Position numbers and translations under genes: made by a program. Below the pieces are notes generated by a model. The model worked only from the letters and a program-made list of their open reading frames with translations, had not been told where the DNA came from and ran no database searches. Shown piece by piece: positions 24,291 to 35,306 of a stretch of DNA of 64,000 nt. The stretch lies in contig JAIOKI010000007.1 of assembly GCA_028335825.1 (NCBI GenBank), forward strand, positions 62,001 to 126,000, read 5' to 3'. Each line of letters starts with the position of its first letter. Positions within the stretch are counted from its first letter, which is position 1. The stretch is from Nosema muscidifuracis. Taxonomy: Eukaryota; Microsporidia; Nosematidae.

Positions 24291-25871
24291 ATGCCTTCAT
24301 ACTTTGAAAACAACAAAAAATATTATGAAATGTTTCGAAAAAATCTGAAAGAAAAAATTTCACATTTGGCAGAATGCAATGCTCTTGAAAGTTATCAATC
24401 AAAATACGAACCTGAGAACGCATTTAAATGTTTTTTCAGAACTACAAAAGAATCTTGTGGTTGTTCAGATGATTGTATAGATTATATTTTTAAAGATATT
24501 GATTTAGGTAATCTTTGTAAAAGATGGGATATTACAAATTTATTTACTGATGACCGATACTTAAGATGTGCAGAACCTGACCAAGTCTTGAAAGATAATT
24601 CTAATGCTGATTCAGATAAATTAGCTATAGAATCATTGAATTTTGAATTTAGTCAAAAAATAACAGATTATAGTCTTGATTGTCTAAGAGATTCCAAAGA
24701 TGATTCAGTTTTAGATTCATATTATCAATTGATTTGTTTAGTTGATAAAATAAGAATAGCTTGTAGAGGTAATGCAAAATGTGAAGAACTTATATTTGAA
24801 GGTAATGATGTTATTAAGAAATGTATACCTGAGAAACATCACTATAAATTTGAAGAAGGATACATTGAAAATGATATAAAGTTTGTGAAATGGAGAAATA
24901 GTCAAAAAATTGCAGAGTTGTATGTAAATAATTCTAGTAATAATCCAAGAATACCTGATAACAATCCAAGGATAAATGATAACAGACCTGATAATAATCC
25001 AAGGATAAATGATAACAGACCTGATAACAATCCAAGAATACCAGATAACAGACCTGATAATAATCCAAGGATACCAGATAGCAGACCTGATAACAATCCA
25101 AAAATACCTGATAATAATCCAAAGATACCTGATAACAATCCAAAAATACCTGATAATAATCCAAAGATACCTGATAACAATCCAAAAATACCTGATAATA
25201 ATCCAAGAATACCTGATAATAATCCAAGGATACCAGATAGCAGACATGATAACAATCCAAGAATACCTGATAACATTCGTCCTTATATATTGAACTTTGA
25301 TTTCGATAGCTTATCGATTAAGGTGGTAACCAGTAAAAGAACCCGTGAATTATTTTTCCCAAATATGAAAGATAGTGAAATTTTAATAAAGGAAGTCTTT
25401 TTTACTTTAGAAAATGAATCCCCATTATTATCTGATCAATATATATCTAATTCACTGATTAATAATTCTAATAAGTATAATTTAAGGTTAGAAGAAGAAG
25501 ATAATAATTTTTCTCATTTAACTAACGAAAAAATGAAATCCTTATTTTTAGAATATAGTTATAGGAATGATAATATGAACAAAAATAATCTGTGGGAAGA
25601 AATTGACACTATTCCTCCTTCTCCTTTAATTAATAATTATTCATATGATATTCATAACTCTAATAGTCTATCTGAAGTTCAATCATTTAGTTCTTCTAGT
25701 ATAATGAATCCTAATAATACTTTAGTAGGATCTTTAGCTATAGCAGTTGGACTTTTGCACATTCCATTTGTAAAATATTCATGGGGATCTAAAAAGATTA
25801 TTGTAGCTACAAGTTGTTTATGCACAACAATATTAGGTTTATTCTCGTTGGGTGTAGTTGAATTAAATTAA
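24291..25871 (+). CDS. Family B protein with a long NNPxIxD repeat tract
   Basis: The start is placed at the ATG at 24291 because of the CCC at 24283-24285, giving 526 residues. The N-terminal 190 residues keep the family B cysteine pattern (KCFFRTTKESCGCSDDC, then FKDIDLGNLC, later CLVDKIRIAC and CEEL), but the other motifs have diverged. Residues about 216-328 hold 13 copies of a seven-residue unit NNP(R/K)I(P/N)D, some separated by a four-residue (N/S)R(P/H)D spacer. A further 150-residue acidic/Asn-rich region follows. The C-terminal 45 residues contain two short hydrophobic segments. Repeats of this kind are common in exported microsporidian proteins and may serve ligand binding or antigenic variation. 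The function is unknown. Confidence 0.8.
   Translation: MPSYFENNKKYYEMFRKNLKEKISHLAECNALESYQSKYEPENAFKCFFRTTKESCGCSDDCIDYIFKDIDLGNLCKRWDITNLFTDDRYLRCAEPDQVLKDNSNADSDKLAIESLNFEFSQKITDYSLDCLRDSKDDSVLDSYYQLICLVDKIRIACRGNAKCEELIFEGNDVIKKCIPEKHHYKFEEGYIENDIKFVKWRNSQKIAELYVNNSSNNPRIPDNNPRINDNRPDNNPRINDNRPDNNPRIPDNRPDNNPRIPDSRPDNNPKIPDNNPKIPDNNPKIPDNNPKIPDNNPKIPDNNPRIPDNNPRIPDSRHDNNPRIPDNIRPYILNFDFDSLSIKVVTSKRTRELFFPNMKDSEILIKEVFFTLENESPLLSDQYISNSLINNSNKYNLRLEEEDNNFSHLTNEKMKSLFLEYSYRNDNMNKNNLWEEIDTIPPSPLINNYSYDIHNSNSLSEVQSFSSSSIMNPNNTLVGSLAIAVGLLHIPFVKYSWGSKKIIVATSCLCTTILGLFSLGVVELN
24938..25277 (+). repeat. In-gene minisatellite coding NNPxIxD
   Basis: Tandem 21-base units (with interspersed 12-base spacers) inside the family B gene. 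In the middle (about 25090-25215) the units alternate between two versions that differ mainly at silent positions (AAC/AAT and AAA/AAG), so the recent expansion unit is 42 bases. The repeat has few stops in any frame, which explains the spurious antisense and shifted open frames over it. Confidence 0.9.
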
Positions 25872-28069
25872 GAATTTTATTTATAATATTTTTTAAATAT
25901 ATTACTTATCTTACCTGTAATTATTTTTATCATTTATTATTTAATACTTAATTAAATATTTTTAAATCAGATCTTAATATCATCTTTAGTTCCCTGCCTT
26001 GTAAATCAAGATTTCTAAATTTGGTTTATATGATCTGATCAGGAAAAAAGAAAGTGCATTTAAGTTCAATTTATTTCTAATGTTCTTAACAAAGATGAAA
26101 AATTACCTATGTATAACTTTCCACTTTATAATTTATTTTAAATAAATATTTAACATTTTATATTAACTTGTTTAAAATAAATTTTGAAAGAATATTTAAC
26201 AGTGCACCAGATTAATAGGTAATTAATTCAGCCATTTTTTTTTATTTAAACATACTGATTAATATAATAATCAATTTACTCGTTTTTTATATCTTTTATA
26301 TACATCTTTAAGAAATTACTATCGTCTAACAGTTTATTATTATTATTTTGATATTAATTTTTTAGTGGTGTCATTCAATTAGTTAATTAATTGAGATGAT
26401 TCATTTTATTTAAATTGAAGTAATATTTTCAAAGTATCTTTAACTTTAAAAAATATAATATTTAAGACTAAATGTCATTTTAATATATTTATATATGATT
26501 CACTAAAGTCTCTTACCATCATAATCTATTTAAACTTCAATAAAATTAGTCTTAAATCCTAGCTATTTGACTTAGTTTGGTTAGGTAGGTTAGTATTATT
26601 CTATTCTTTTAGCCCTGAAAAATATCATGAACATTATCATATAAATTTTTGCTGATTTTTTGAAACTTTTATCTCTAACTATTTTCTATTTTTAAAATAA
26701 CACTATAACAAGATTTTCAATATTGACACAAAAATTAATATTTTACATTTATCTATCTATGTTCAAGATAAAATTTGACATATAAAAAAAAACATTGAAT
26801 ATTTTTTTAATTAAAAATAAAATAATATATTAAATATTTGAATATCTTTTTAATTAAAAATAAAATAATGTATTAATTAATTATGTAAATACCTTTATAA
26901 AAAATATATATATTTTATATAAATTATCAAAATCTTATTTTTTAGAATTTTAAAATAAATATTCTGAAATATAGAACTTTAAACTACATAAGAATATATA
27001 TTTTCTTGGGATAATTAAAAACTAAGGAGTTACATAACTAATAATATAATATTAAATTATTCATTTTTAATAAGAAATTGCTGAAAGTTAAGAACTATTT
27101 ACAATAATATATTAATAGATAAAATAGATATAAATAAGGTAAAATTGAGATTTGACAATTTAAGTATTATCATTTTGTATAAAAGCTTTAGATTTACTAG
27201 GGTGAATATTCTTATTATAAAGAAGTCGAAACATATCTTTTATCCTGATATATAAAAAATAAGATGAATAATTTTAACTCTTAGATTATCTTTTTTCTCA
27301 TTCTGAATCATTTATAATAATTGAAATATCTCACGTTAATTTAAGCTAATAAAAGAAAATATAAAATTATATTATCTGTATAGAAAAGAAAAATTAAATT
27401 TTTATTCGAAAATTGGTAATCATAAATTTAGTTGAAACTTTTTGTAAAGATCAATTCAAAGATAAAAATAATGATTAATAATTACAATATCAGATACAAA
27501 ATTTATTAGATGATACATTAAATTACCATACGAGGATTTTAAAAAATCTTTATTTTATACTAAAGATTTACTTATATTTTCTTTAATTGAAAAATAATCA
27601 GTATATACAGAAAGAAAAATTCTAGACTTTATAATAGAGTTTTTTTATTAATTTTGTCAATCAATATAATTTATAATGTAATAAACAGTTGTGCTTGTGT
27701 TTATGTTTCTTTTTACTTAAGACTTAAATTTTAAATTAAAATGATAATATTTAAACAATATAGAATTTATGATTTATTTATTCTTACAATTAAATCTAAT
27801 ATATTTTTTTAATTATATTCTGTTTAGTAATAATTATAAATATTTTATTTTTGTTAAACAGGATGATGTATAAAAACTTACTAATTAAATATATAACAAT
27901 AAAAACAAATTATATTTATCAAATTAATAAAAAAATTAATTTTTAAAATAGAATTTGTTATAAAAATTGATTATTACTTATTTTATAGAAAATTTATGAT
28001 TATTATTAATTAAATAAATAAATAATTAATTAATTTTTTATATAAAAAAATAAACCCCATCTTTTTAAA
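25872..28069. other. 2.2-kb gene-free AT-rich spacer
   Basis: Nothing recognisable. A brief GGTTAGGTAGGTTAG stretch near 26579 resembles one near 45970, but it is too short to interpret. Confidence 0.45.
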
Positions 28070-28960
28070 ATGGAACAAGATAACTCTGAAGATTTAGAAA
28101 TAACTTGGTCAAATATAAATCCTGAATTCAAAGAATTTAGAAATAATTTTTTTGAAGTTGATAAAGATTTTTGTGAAGCAGTAGCTGTAACTGAAATTGG
28201 AAAGAATAAAGATATTGCAAATTTTCTTGAGAAATTTCCTAGATGTATTATACAATTTACTAGAGAAATCTGTAAATGTAACCAAAATTGTGTCATAGAT
28301 TCTTTTAAAGATGTTAAAATTGATCCTGTTTGTCATAATTTAAAAAATGGTAATCTCTTCTTATTGAAAAACCATGTCTTTTGTAATAATTTTAATATAC
28401 GAATTTCTGATGGTAAAATGTATGATTACAAAAATTTTCATTCTAACCAGACCCTTAGTAATAGAATTTCGGATGCAACCATAAAATTATGCGAGGATGA
28501 TCAAAAATATTACGATCAATTACAATGTGCTATTTATGAATTAACGGAAGAATGTGAATATGATACCAGTTGTTTCAGAAGATTTATTCAACCAATTTCA
28601 GTAGAAAAATGCAAAAACCCTAACACTGCCAGTCAAATCAAAGATATTGAAAAATCTGTAGGGCTTAAAAATCAAGGTATAAAATTATTATATTTTAAAC
28701 CAAATAAAAGATTCTCAAGAAATATTAGATCATTGAGCAGCATTAATGAAAGTTTCTATGATATGCATGATAATACAAATTCATCATTATCTCTACCTAT
28801 AATTGAATCTGAAAATAATTACAATGTCAATTTATACGGATACTTAATAGGAATACCTTTATTGTCTGCTCTAGGTTATATTATTTATAATAAGATATTT
28901 AAGAAAGTATCTGTTAAAAACAAAACAATTTTAGTTCAAAATTCTGAAGTTAATGTTTAA
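28070..28960 (+). CDS. Family B cysteine-rich protein with C-terminal membrane segment
   Basis: A 296-residue protein with CCCC at 28055-28058, 11 bases before the ATG. It contains the canonical family B motifs in order: RCIIQFTREICKCNQNCV at about 63-80, FKDVK, a Cys-rich CNNFNIRISDGKMYD stretch, LQCAIYELTEEC, DTSC and KCKNPNTASQIKDIEKSVG. These align almost residue for residue with the 17.8-kb member. A membrane segment lies at about 262-280, followed by a basic tail. There is no signal peptide at the N-terminus, which is acidic. Function is unknown. It is the last lineage-specific gene before the LINE remnant and the housekeeping part. Confidence 0.8.
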   Translation: MEQDNSEDLEITWSNINPEFKEFRNNFFEVDKDFCEAVAVTEIGKNKDIANFLEKFPRCIIQFTREICKCNQNCVIDSFKDVKIDPVCHNLKNGNLFLLKNHVFCNNFNIRISDGKMYDYKNFHSNQTLSNRISDATIKLCEDDQKYYDQLQCAIYELTEECEYDTSCFRRFIQPISVEKCKNPNTASQIKDIEKSVGLKNQGIKLLYFKPNKRFSRNIRSLSSINESFYDMHDNTNSSLSLPIIESENNYNVNLYGYLIGIPLLSALGYIIYNKIFKKVSVKNKTILVQNSEVNV

Positions 28961-29399
28961 TTAAAAATACTAAAATTTAAAATAAGCAAATTATAAAAAA
29001 ATTGTTATTTCATTTTTATAATTGTAAAAAAATATAAATTTTTTCAAGGTAAAATTTTTCGATTTCAACTTTGTTATAGACAAAGACTATTCTGATCTCT
29101 AGTTCCTAGGTCTTCATGCACAGAGGATAGAAGTACATGTCTAGACTTACGCTATTTTGTGTCATTTTAATACCCTAGATTATATATATGCCTCTATTTA
29201 GTAGTACAATTCTATACCTTTCCTTTAAGCTTTGTAATACTTAATTACCATGTCATTTCATAAGGTATTATTTTAGTCTAATTCTTGTTTTTCTTTTAAA
29301 TTATAAAATCATCAGATTTCTATAGAAACAAATTTTTAATTAATATATAAAATTGTTTATTTTAGGTAAAGTTTAATGATGTTCTTATTTTATTCTTCA
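28961..29399. other. Spacer, probably partly LINE 3' flank
   Basis: About 29080-29180 is less AT-rich than its surroundings and lies downstream of the minus-strand LINE remnant. It may be its 3' flank. No gene was found. Confidence 0.35.
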
Positions 29400-29850
29400 T
29401 TCAACTCTTTAGGCATCACTTATATCTTCGATTGGCCTCCTTTTTTTCAACTTTTAGACTACTACCTACTAAGACTTCGTTATTGCAGACTCTGCAGCGA
29501 CTTTCCAATGTCATCTTGAGTATTTTAATCTAAATGTATGCCTCAATGTAAATATCTAACTCTAGCTCAGTTCTATATGCGCGATGAAAGTTTGTTACTA
29601 TACCGTTTCAAGTCATAGCGAAAGAGATTATCCTAGACTTATACTTGTATAGAAAAGCAGAGGGGTTGGCCAGAAGATTATATTTATGCTTCTTCTCTGT
29701 CTTCACGTCTCGCAAATCATAAAAGTTGTTTATTTCTACCTCTATTATCACAACTTCTTTTCTAAGCTCTTCTACTATGTATATATCAGGTTTATTGTAC
29801 TTTACATTTAAAGCGCTTTATATTCGCGAATATATTCGCGAATATATTCT
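29400..29850 (-). mobile_element. Decayed LINE fragment: R2-like C-terminal endonuclease
   Basis: Minus-strand reading gives VKYNKPDIYIVEELRKE, VIIEVEINN, then TEKKHKYNLLANPSAFLYK, SRIISFAMT, FHRAYRTELELDIYIEAYI and ILKMTLES. This is the C-terminal part of the microsporidian non-LTR element protein. The PD...EVE pair matches the restriction-like endonuclease core of R2-type elements. Only a few stops interrupt it, so this copy looks younger than the one at 10.8 kb, with which it shares the LKMTLE stretch. The reverse-transcriptase part is absent. Confidence 0.75.
29818..29848. repeat. Tandem palindrome TATATTCGCGAA
   Basis: The 12-base unit TATATTCGCGAA occurs about two and a half times head to tail. 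Each unit holds the self-complementary core TTCGCGAA, unusual in so AT-rich a sequence. It lies at the 5' edge of the LINE fragment, in a region that could code IREYIREY in the element. Confidence 0.6.
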
Positions 29851-31809
29851 AATTTTAATATCTTTTGATGCAATAACTTTTAAATAAAAATATTTTTTTA
29901 ATTATAATTGTTTAAAATATTCCATTATTCATCTATAATTATATTAACTCGTCAACAAATCAATACTGATGTTATTTGATAACTTAAATTCGTACTTTAG
30001 ACTATGTTTGACTTAAATTTGAATCTTTTTTCGTTTTTTAAATATTTTTAGTTATAATTATATATTTAAAGTTAAAATAAGATAGTATAACAAACAAGTA
30101 CGTTATCTTTATGCTTTTTTACAGTCTAAATAGCTTTTAAGTTATTAAACTACTCATCGTAAAAGTCTTTTGTAATTATTAATATTTTTAAGTTAACACC
30201 TTTAGTAATTGGCCAGAAATGGTTTTCTATCCTTATTTAGATATATTTATCATTCAACTTTTATTTGTTTGAATGTGATTCTTATTAAATATAGGTGAAT
30301 GTATTACAAAAATTATTGTATCACCTAATGTAGTTTTCTAATTCCATCTTTTTTACAGATATGCAATTTATCTATAAATTTTAGTTTATTAACATGTTTT
30401 GAAATCTAAAGAGAGATTTTAGATTGTATTTTCTAAAGTAAAATTTTAAGTAATAATTAAATGGTATAGACTATTAATATATGTGATGACCTAATCTACC
30501 TATAATGTAGCATTATTAGTAATTTTATAAAAGTTATTTAGTTGACTAGCCTTTTCTTTACTGTTAAATTTAATACTTAATTAAATTATTAAGTAATGTT
30601 CAAAATCTAATTCCATTTACAAGAACTTAAACAATGTTAATATGTATTTAACATGATAAAAAGAGTTTAATATTGGGATTATAACATATATAATCATGAA
30701 TAACTATATATAAGTAATTTATATTATTTTTTTATATATGAAATCTTTTATTAAATTAAAATATCTCAGAAATTAATACTTTTAAATATAATATTAGTAT
30801 TATAAATAATTAAAAAGAAAAATTTGAGAAGAGAAATAGATACTAAAAATTATACATATTCTAAGGAAGAATATCTTGATCATAACTATAAATACGAGTC
30901 AATCTACAATATATCAGTATTTAAATAATTATTATCATAAGAATAATAGAATAAAAGATGAAGTTTTCTGAAATATTATTGAATTTCAAAAATTTAAGCA
31001 CTTATATAAATCAAATGAATATATGCAAATATATAAAAGACAATAATTGTTATTTCCTTAGCTTTGTGAACCCAACGTGTCAAATATGTTCATTTAATTA
31101 TAATTTGTTTTATATTTTTCCCCTTTAATACTTCCATGTATTTAGAATAATTATTTAATTTAACAACGTATTTATTATTTATTCAGATTCCAACACAATA
31201 TTTATAAAAGTATTCATAACTTATTAAAATGTCTTTAAATAAGTGAAGTATTGAATTGAAATTGATGACGTGTTATATAAAAACACGTTTGTATTGATCA
31301 TAACGTAAGTAATTTTCACACTGATAATATTTGGTATTATAACGCCATACCATTCTTTATTATAGATAACTTTGTTTAGATAGTCTTCCAACCTTTTTCA
31401 GAGATGTCATGTGACAACATCTTTAAGTTTTTAATAACATATAAATTAAAGATATTTATCAAAAGTACTCATTTTTAAATTAAAATTAAATAAACCAGAT
31501 TTAAGATAAATAAGTTTCGTAATAATTTTTATTCATAGTTAAATATGTTATTATTAATATTTACTCCAAGAAATGTTATCATTGAAATTTTTTCTCAAAC
31601 ATAATTTTTAATTTATTAACATGTCAAAGACATCATTTATTTTAATGTAATAAATATTCGTTTTTTTCTAAATTATTAAAAAATATTGTGAGTCAGAAAA
31701 TAAATTTATTATAAGGGGTATAAAAAAATTATTTAAATTTAAAAATAAACCAGTACTACCGAATATATTAATTTATAATTTCAATTAAGTTTTTATCAAT
31801 ACCCCTTAT
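29851..31809. other. 2-kb gene-free AT-rich spacer
   Basis: Nothing recognisable. It marks the border between the accessory part and the housekeeping part. Confidence 0.45.
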
Positions 31810-33222
31810 ATGAAATCTAATTTAAAGACATATTTAACAGGAGTATTATTGATAATTTTAGTAATATTGATAAACATTGCAGAATTTATTAGCAAAACTA
31901 ATAATTCAGATAATCCATCGTATATTTATTATAATAATAATGATTTAGATGATAAATCTAATAAAAAACCATCTACAAATAGTAGTTCGTCAGAAACATA
32001 TGAAGAAAATGAATCATATGATGAGGAAGATATTGATTCATCTTCAAAAATAATATTAAATAGACAAGATCTTGATTTTGAAGATAAAATAAATTATGTC
32101 CAACGTAGAATAAAAGAATGTAAATATTTTAATGGATATGTACATGTAATTATTGTCAATAGAAATGAAATTGTGCGTGATTCTTTTATCCAACTTCAAA
32201 AATTGTCAAACGAAGATTTGAAAAAAAAACGAATTAGAATAACATTTACTAAAGAGAAAGGATTTGATTATACAGGACTTACTAAAGAATGGCTTACTCT
32301 GGTTACTGAAAAAATGGTAGATCCAGATTTTGGTCTATTTTCATATGCCGAACATACGAATTATACGATTTGTCCAAAATACAATAGTAAGATAGATATG
32401 AGCTATTTATCACAATATAAATTTCTTGGTAATTTAATAGCTATAGCTATTATTAGAAATATCAATATTAATCTAAATTTTAATAGGTTTATGTATAAAT
32501 ATATTTTAAATCAGGCTTGTGATTTATCTGATATTAAATATATAAGTGAAACTCTTTATAACAACTTACTAAATCTCAATAAAAATTCTGTTAAAGAATA
32601 TGGTCTTTCATTTTCATTTGATGTTGAGGATTTTGATAATAAGATTAAAACAATAGAACTTAAGCCTAATGGAGCTAACATAGATGTTGAAGACTGTAAT
32701 AAAGAAGAATTTATGGCTCTTTATGTTAAAGAAAGACTTATTGGAATTGTAGAGCCACAATTAAAAGCAATAAGAGATGGAATTTTCGATATATTAGAAA
32801 AAGATTTGCTTACAGTATTTACACCAGAAGAATTAGAATTATTTATATGTGGTAAATCTGAAATTGATGTAGAAGATTGGAAAGCAAACACCATTTATTA
32901 CAATTATACACCAGACGATACTATAATAATTTGGTTTTGGAAAATAGTTAATGAATTAAACCCAACAGAACGAATTAAATTATTACAATTTTGTACTGGA
33001 TCAAAGAGAGTTCCATTCGGTGGATTTAAAGAATTAAGAGGAAATGGAGGAATTACAATATTTACAATAGCTAAAATTGATGAATCTAAATCTACTGGAA
33101 AATTTCCACTTGGACGTACATGTTTTAATGTTCTTTATATTCCTTGGAATCAAACTTACGAAGAACTTAAATCAAATATAAAAACAGCTATAAATTTTCC
33201 AATGGATTTTGGTTTCCAATAA
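31810..33222 (+). CDS. Membrane-anchored HECT-type E3 ubiquitin ligase
   Basis: A 470-residue protein with CCCC at about 31802-31805. Residues 8-27 form a single membrane segment. A short Ser/Glu/Asp-rich linker follows, and from about residue 115 to the end it is a HECT domain, which accepts ubiquitin from an E2 as a thioester and passes it to substrates. Diagnostic motifs are KGFDYTGLTKEWLTLV (N-lobe), FLGNLIAIAI, VPFGGFKEL and FPLGRTCFNVLYIPW (C-lobe). The catalytic Cys is residue 438 (codon 33121-33123), and the C-terminal Phe-containing end (FGFQ) needed for transfer is kept. Almost no substrate-binding N-terminal region remains, so the membrane anchor probably defines its targets, possibly at the ER. 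A transmembrane HECT ligase is unusual. Confidence 0.9.
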   Translation: MKSNLKTYLTGVLLIILVILINIAEFISKTNNSDNPSYIYYNNNDLDDKSNKKPSTNSSSSETYEENESYDEEDIDSSSKIILNRQDLDFEDKINYVQRRIKECKYFNGYVHVIIVNRNEIVRDSFIQLQKLSNEDLKKKRIRITFTKEKGFDYTGLTKEWLTLVTEKMVDPDFGLFSYAEHTNYTICPKYNSKIDMSYLSQYKFLGNLIAIAIIRNININLNFNRFMYKYILNQACDLSDIKYISETLYNNLLNLNKNSVKEYGLSFSFDVEDFDNKIKTIELKPNGANIDVEDCNKEEFMALYVKERLIGIVEPQLKAIRDGIFDILEKDLLTVFTPEELELFICGKSEIDVEDWKANTIYYNYTPDDTIIIWFWKIVNELNPTERIKLLQFCTGSKRVPFGGFKELRGNGGITIFTIAKIDESKSTGKFPLGRTCFNVLYIPWNQTYEELKSNIKTAINFPMDFGFQ

Positions 33223-34093
33223 AATTTAATCAAAGATCTTAAGAGATTTTTAAAAATCAAAATTTAATTAAAATACTAAAATTATTATAAAATATTTTAA
33301 TCATCAAAATTAATACAATATTTTTCTTATAAGCTCTTTTATTTCGAATTTTAATGTTAAAATAAATTTTTGAATCACAGATTTATTTTTCGTAAAAGAA
33401 ACAAAATATTTTAGTTTTATAAAAATTTTTTTAATTTAATGATAAAACAACACACAATAGATAAAAATTTATGAAATAAAAAAAATATAAAGGGAATTTT
33501 CGTACAATATAAAAACAGAAAAAATATTTTTACTTAAAAACTTTATATAATATAAGTATAGAAATTTTACAATACTTTCCTCTTTAAATTACATTTCTTA
33601 TATTTAAGATATAAAAAACAATAATACTGATGAAAATTATTAGAACTTGCTGTGAATGTTCAAAGTAATCTTGTATATTGTTATTTATATACTTTAATTG
33701 AGTTTCTAATTTTTGTTTTATGTGAGCACTTGAACTTAGCTACAATAACTTAAGAAATTAAGCTGTATTTAATAATATAATGTAAGAAATATGAAAAAAT
33801 ATTTTAAAAGTATAATTTGAATTATGTATTTAATAATAAAAGGTAAACTGAAATTATAAATTTTTAGATTTCATTATTTTTAATAACTTTTATTAATTTA
33901 TCAATTGATATAATAATTCATCAGAATAATTTATTTATTTTAAAATTAAAGGAATTATTGGTTATTGTATAATATAGAAGTTGATTGATAGTATTTTTAT
34001 ATTAATCATTATTAATTAAATAATTTAATCTTGTTATTAAACCAATATTTTTTGAAATATCTCTAGATAAAAAAATAATAATTTTATACCCCC
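33223..34093. other. AT-rich spacer
   Basis: No gene supported. It ends with a CCCCC tract directly upstream of the next ATG. Confidence 0.45.
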
Positions 34094-34987
34094 ATGAGCT
34101 ACAATGATATTATACAACTCTTTCTATTACATATTAAATTACCAATCGAATCCATAGAAAAACAATCAAATGCATATACGAATAAAGTTTATAAAATTAA
34201 GGCAGGTGGTGAGTTTTTTATTCTTAAAAAGTATGAAAACAAAAATATTTATGAAGAACTTATATTAGAAAAAATAAATATACCAGAAATAATAACTCAA
34301 TCCATAAATTACAGAATAGAAAAGTATATCGATCATAAAAAATGCATTTTTAAAAGAGATCTAAAGAATATAGCTCTTTCTATGAAAAAATTTCATTCTA
34401 TTGAAATTAATGATTTTATAGATTTTGAATACTTATTAAACATGGAAATTTCTAAAGTAAAAGACTCTTTAAAAAATGATACTGAACATATTATTGATAT
34501 ACTAGAAAAAAGTAAGATTGAAATAATGAATATATTGGAAAATAATCAATGTAAACTTGTTTTATGTCATAATGATCTTCAACCTAATAATATGCTTTAT
34601 ACAGGTGAGATTGTTTTTATTGATTTTGAGTACAGTTCTATGGGTGAATGCTTGTTTGATATTGCAAATTTATTTTGTGAATCTGAAGTTGATTATGATA
34701 ATTGTGAATACATCAAAGGAATCGGATACACAGAAGAAGAAAAGATAGAATTTTTACAGACATATTTTGAAACAAAAGACGTTAAAGATAATTTGAAAAA
34801 AGTCGAGAATTTAGAAATTGTAAGTCATTATTTATGGTTTGTATGGGGTCTTTACTTATTGAAAGAAAAATCTAACGAAGACTTTAATTATAAAAAATAC
34901 GTTAAATCAAGATTTTATCACTTAAGAAGAATTTTTTCTGATGAAGATTATTTTTACCTTGAAAATATATTAAACGTTTTAGAATAA
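34094..34987 (+). CDS. Choline/ethanolamine kinase
   Basis: A 297-residue kinase of the aminoglycoside phosphotransferase-like fold, which phosphorylates choline or ethanolamine with ATP, the first step of the CDP-choline/ethanolamine (Kennedy) route to membrane phospholipids. The start follows CCCCC. The nucleotide-binding lysine is in FILKKYE (about 43-49). The catalytic loop CHNDLQPNNML is at 158-168 and the metal-binding IDFEYSSMGECLFDIAN at 176-192, both diagnostic. The WFVWGLYLLKE helix near the C-terminus also matches the family. Choline and ethanolamine kinases cannot be told apart by eye. It would let the parasite use host-derived head groups. It is soluble; no targeting signal is seen. 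Confidence 0.85.
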   Translation: MSYNDIIQLFLLHIKLPIESIEKQSNAYTNKVYKIKAGGEFFILKKYENKNIYEELILEKINIPEIITQSINYRIEKYIDHKKCIFKRDLKNIALSMKKFHSIEINDFIDFEYLLNMEISKVKDSLKNDTEHIIDILEKSKIEIMNILENNQCKLVLCHNDLQPNNMLYTGEIVFIDFEYSSMGECLFDIANLFCESEVDYDNCEYIKGIGYTEEEKIEFLQTYFETKDVKDNLKKVENLEIVSHYLWFVWGLYLLKEKSNEDFNYKKYVKSRFYHLRRIFSDEDYFYLENILNVLE

Positions 34988-35033
34988 AATTTATCATTAA
35001 AGTTTCTGATCAGTTTGACTTTAATTATTATTC

Positions 35034-35306
35034 TTAAATTATTAATTTGAATAATAAACAAAATAAAAATATATTACAAAGAATAGTACTCCCATATATT
35101 AGTATGCTCCTGTTTAAAGATGATACATGATTATTGTACATAATCTTTGCTTTAATACAATCCATATAAGACGTATATACAAGTAAATTTATCTCATTAT
35201 CCAATCCATATGATACACTTTTATTATAAGAAAATAAACTCATTAGAAGATCTTTCTTATCCTCTTCATCAAGCATATGAACATATTCTGAAATATAATC
35301 TTTCAT
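35034..35306 (-). CDS. Small protein with C-terminal membrane segment
   Basis: A 90-residue protein; CCC lies a few bases before the ATG (plus-strand GGG about 35311-35313), which supports it as a real gene. The N-terminal 65 residues are soluble and charged (LDEEDKKDLL) and the last 22 (about 68-89, ILIYGSTILCNIFLFCLLFK) form a membrane segment. The layout is that of a tail-anchored protein. The family was not recognised. It converges with the kinase gene, 46 bases apart. Confidence 0.65.
   Translation of the reverse strand: MKDYISEYVHMLDEEDKKDLLMSLFSYNKSVSYGLDNEINLLVYTSYMDCIKAKIMYNNHVSSLNRSILIYGSTILCNIFLFCLLFKLII

Noticed and set aside
24738-25276. Three long minus-strand frames and one shifted plus-strand frame over the 24.9-25.3 kb repeat
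   Set aside because: They are by-products of a stop-poor 21-base repeat in the real plus-strand gene; their translations are simple repeats.
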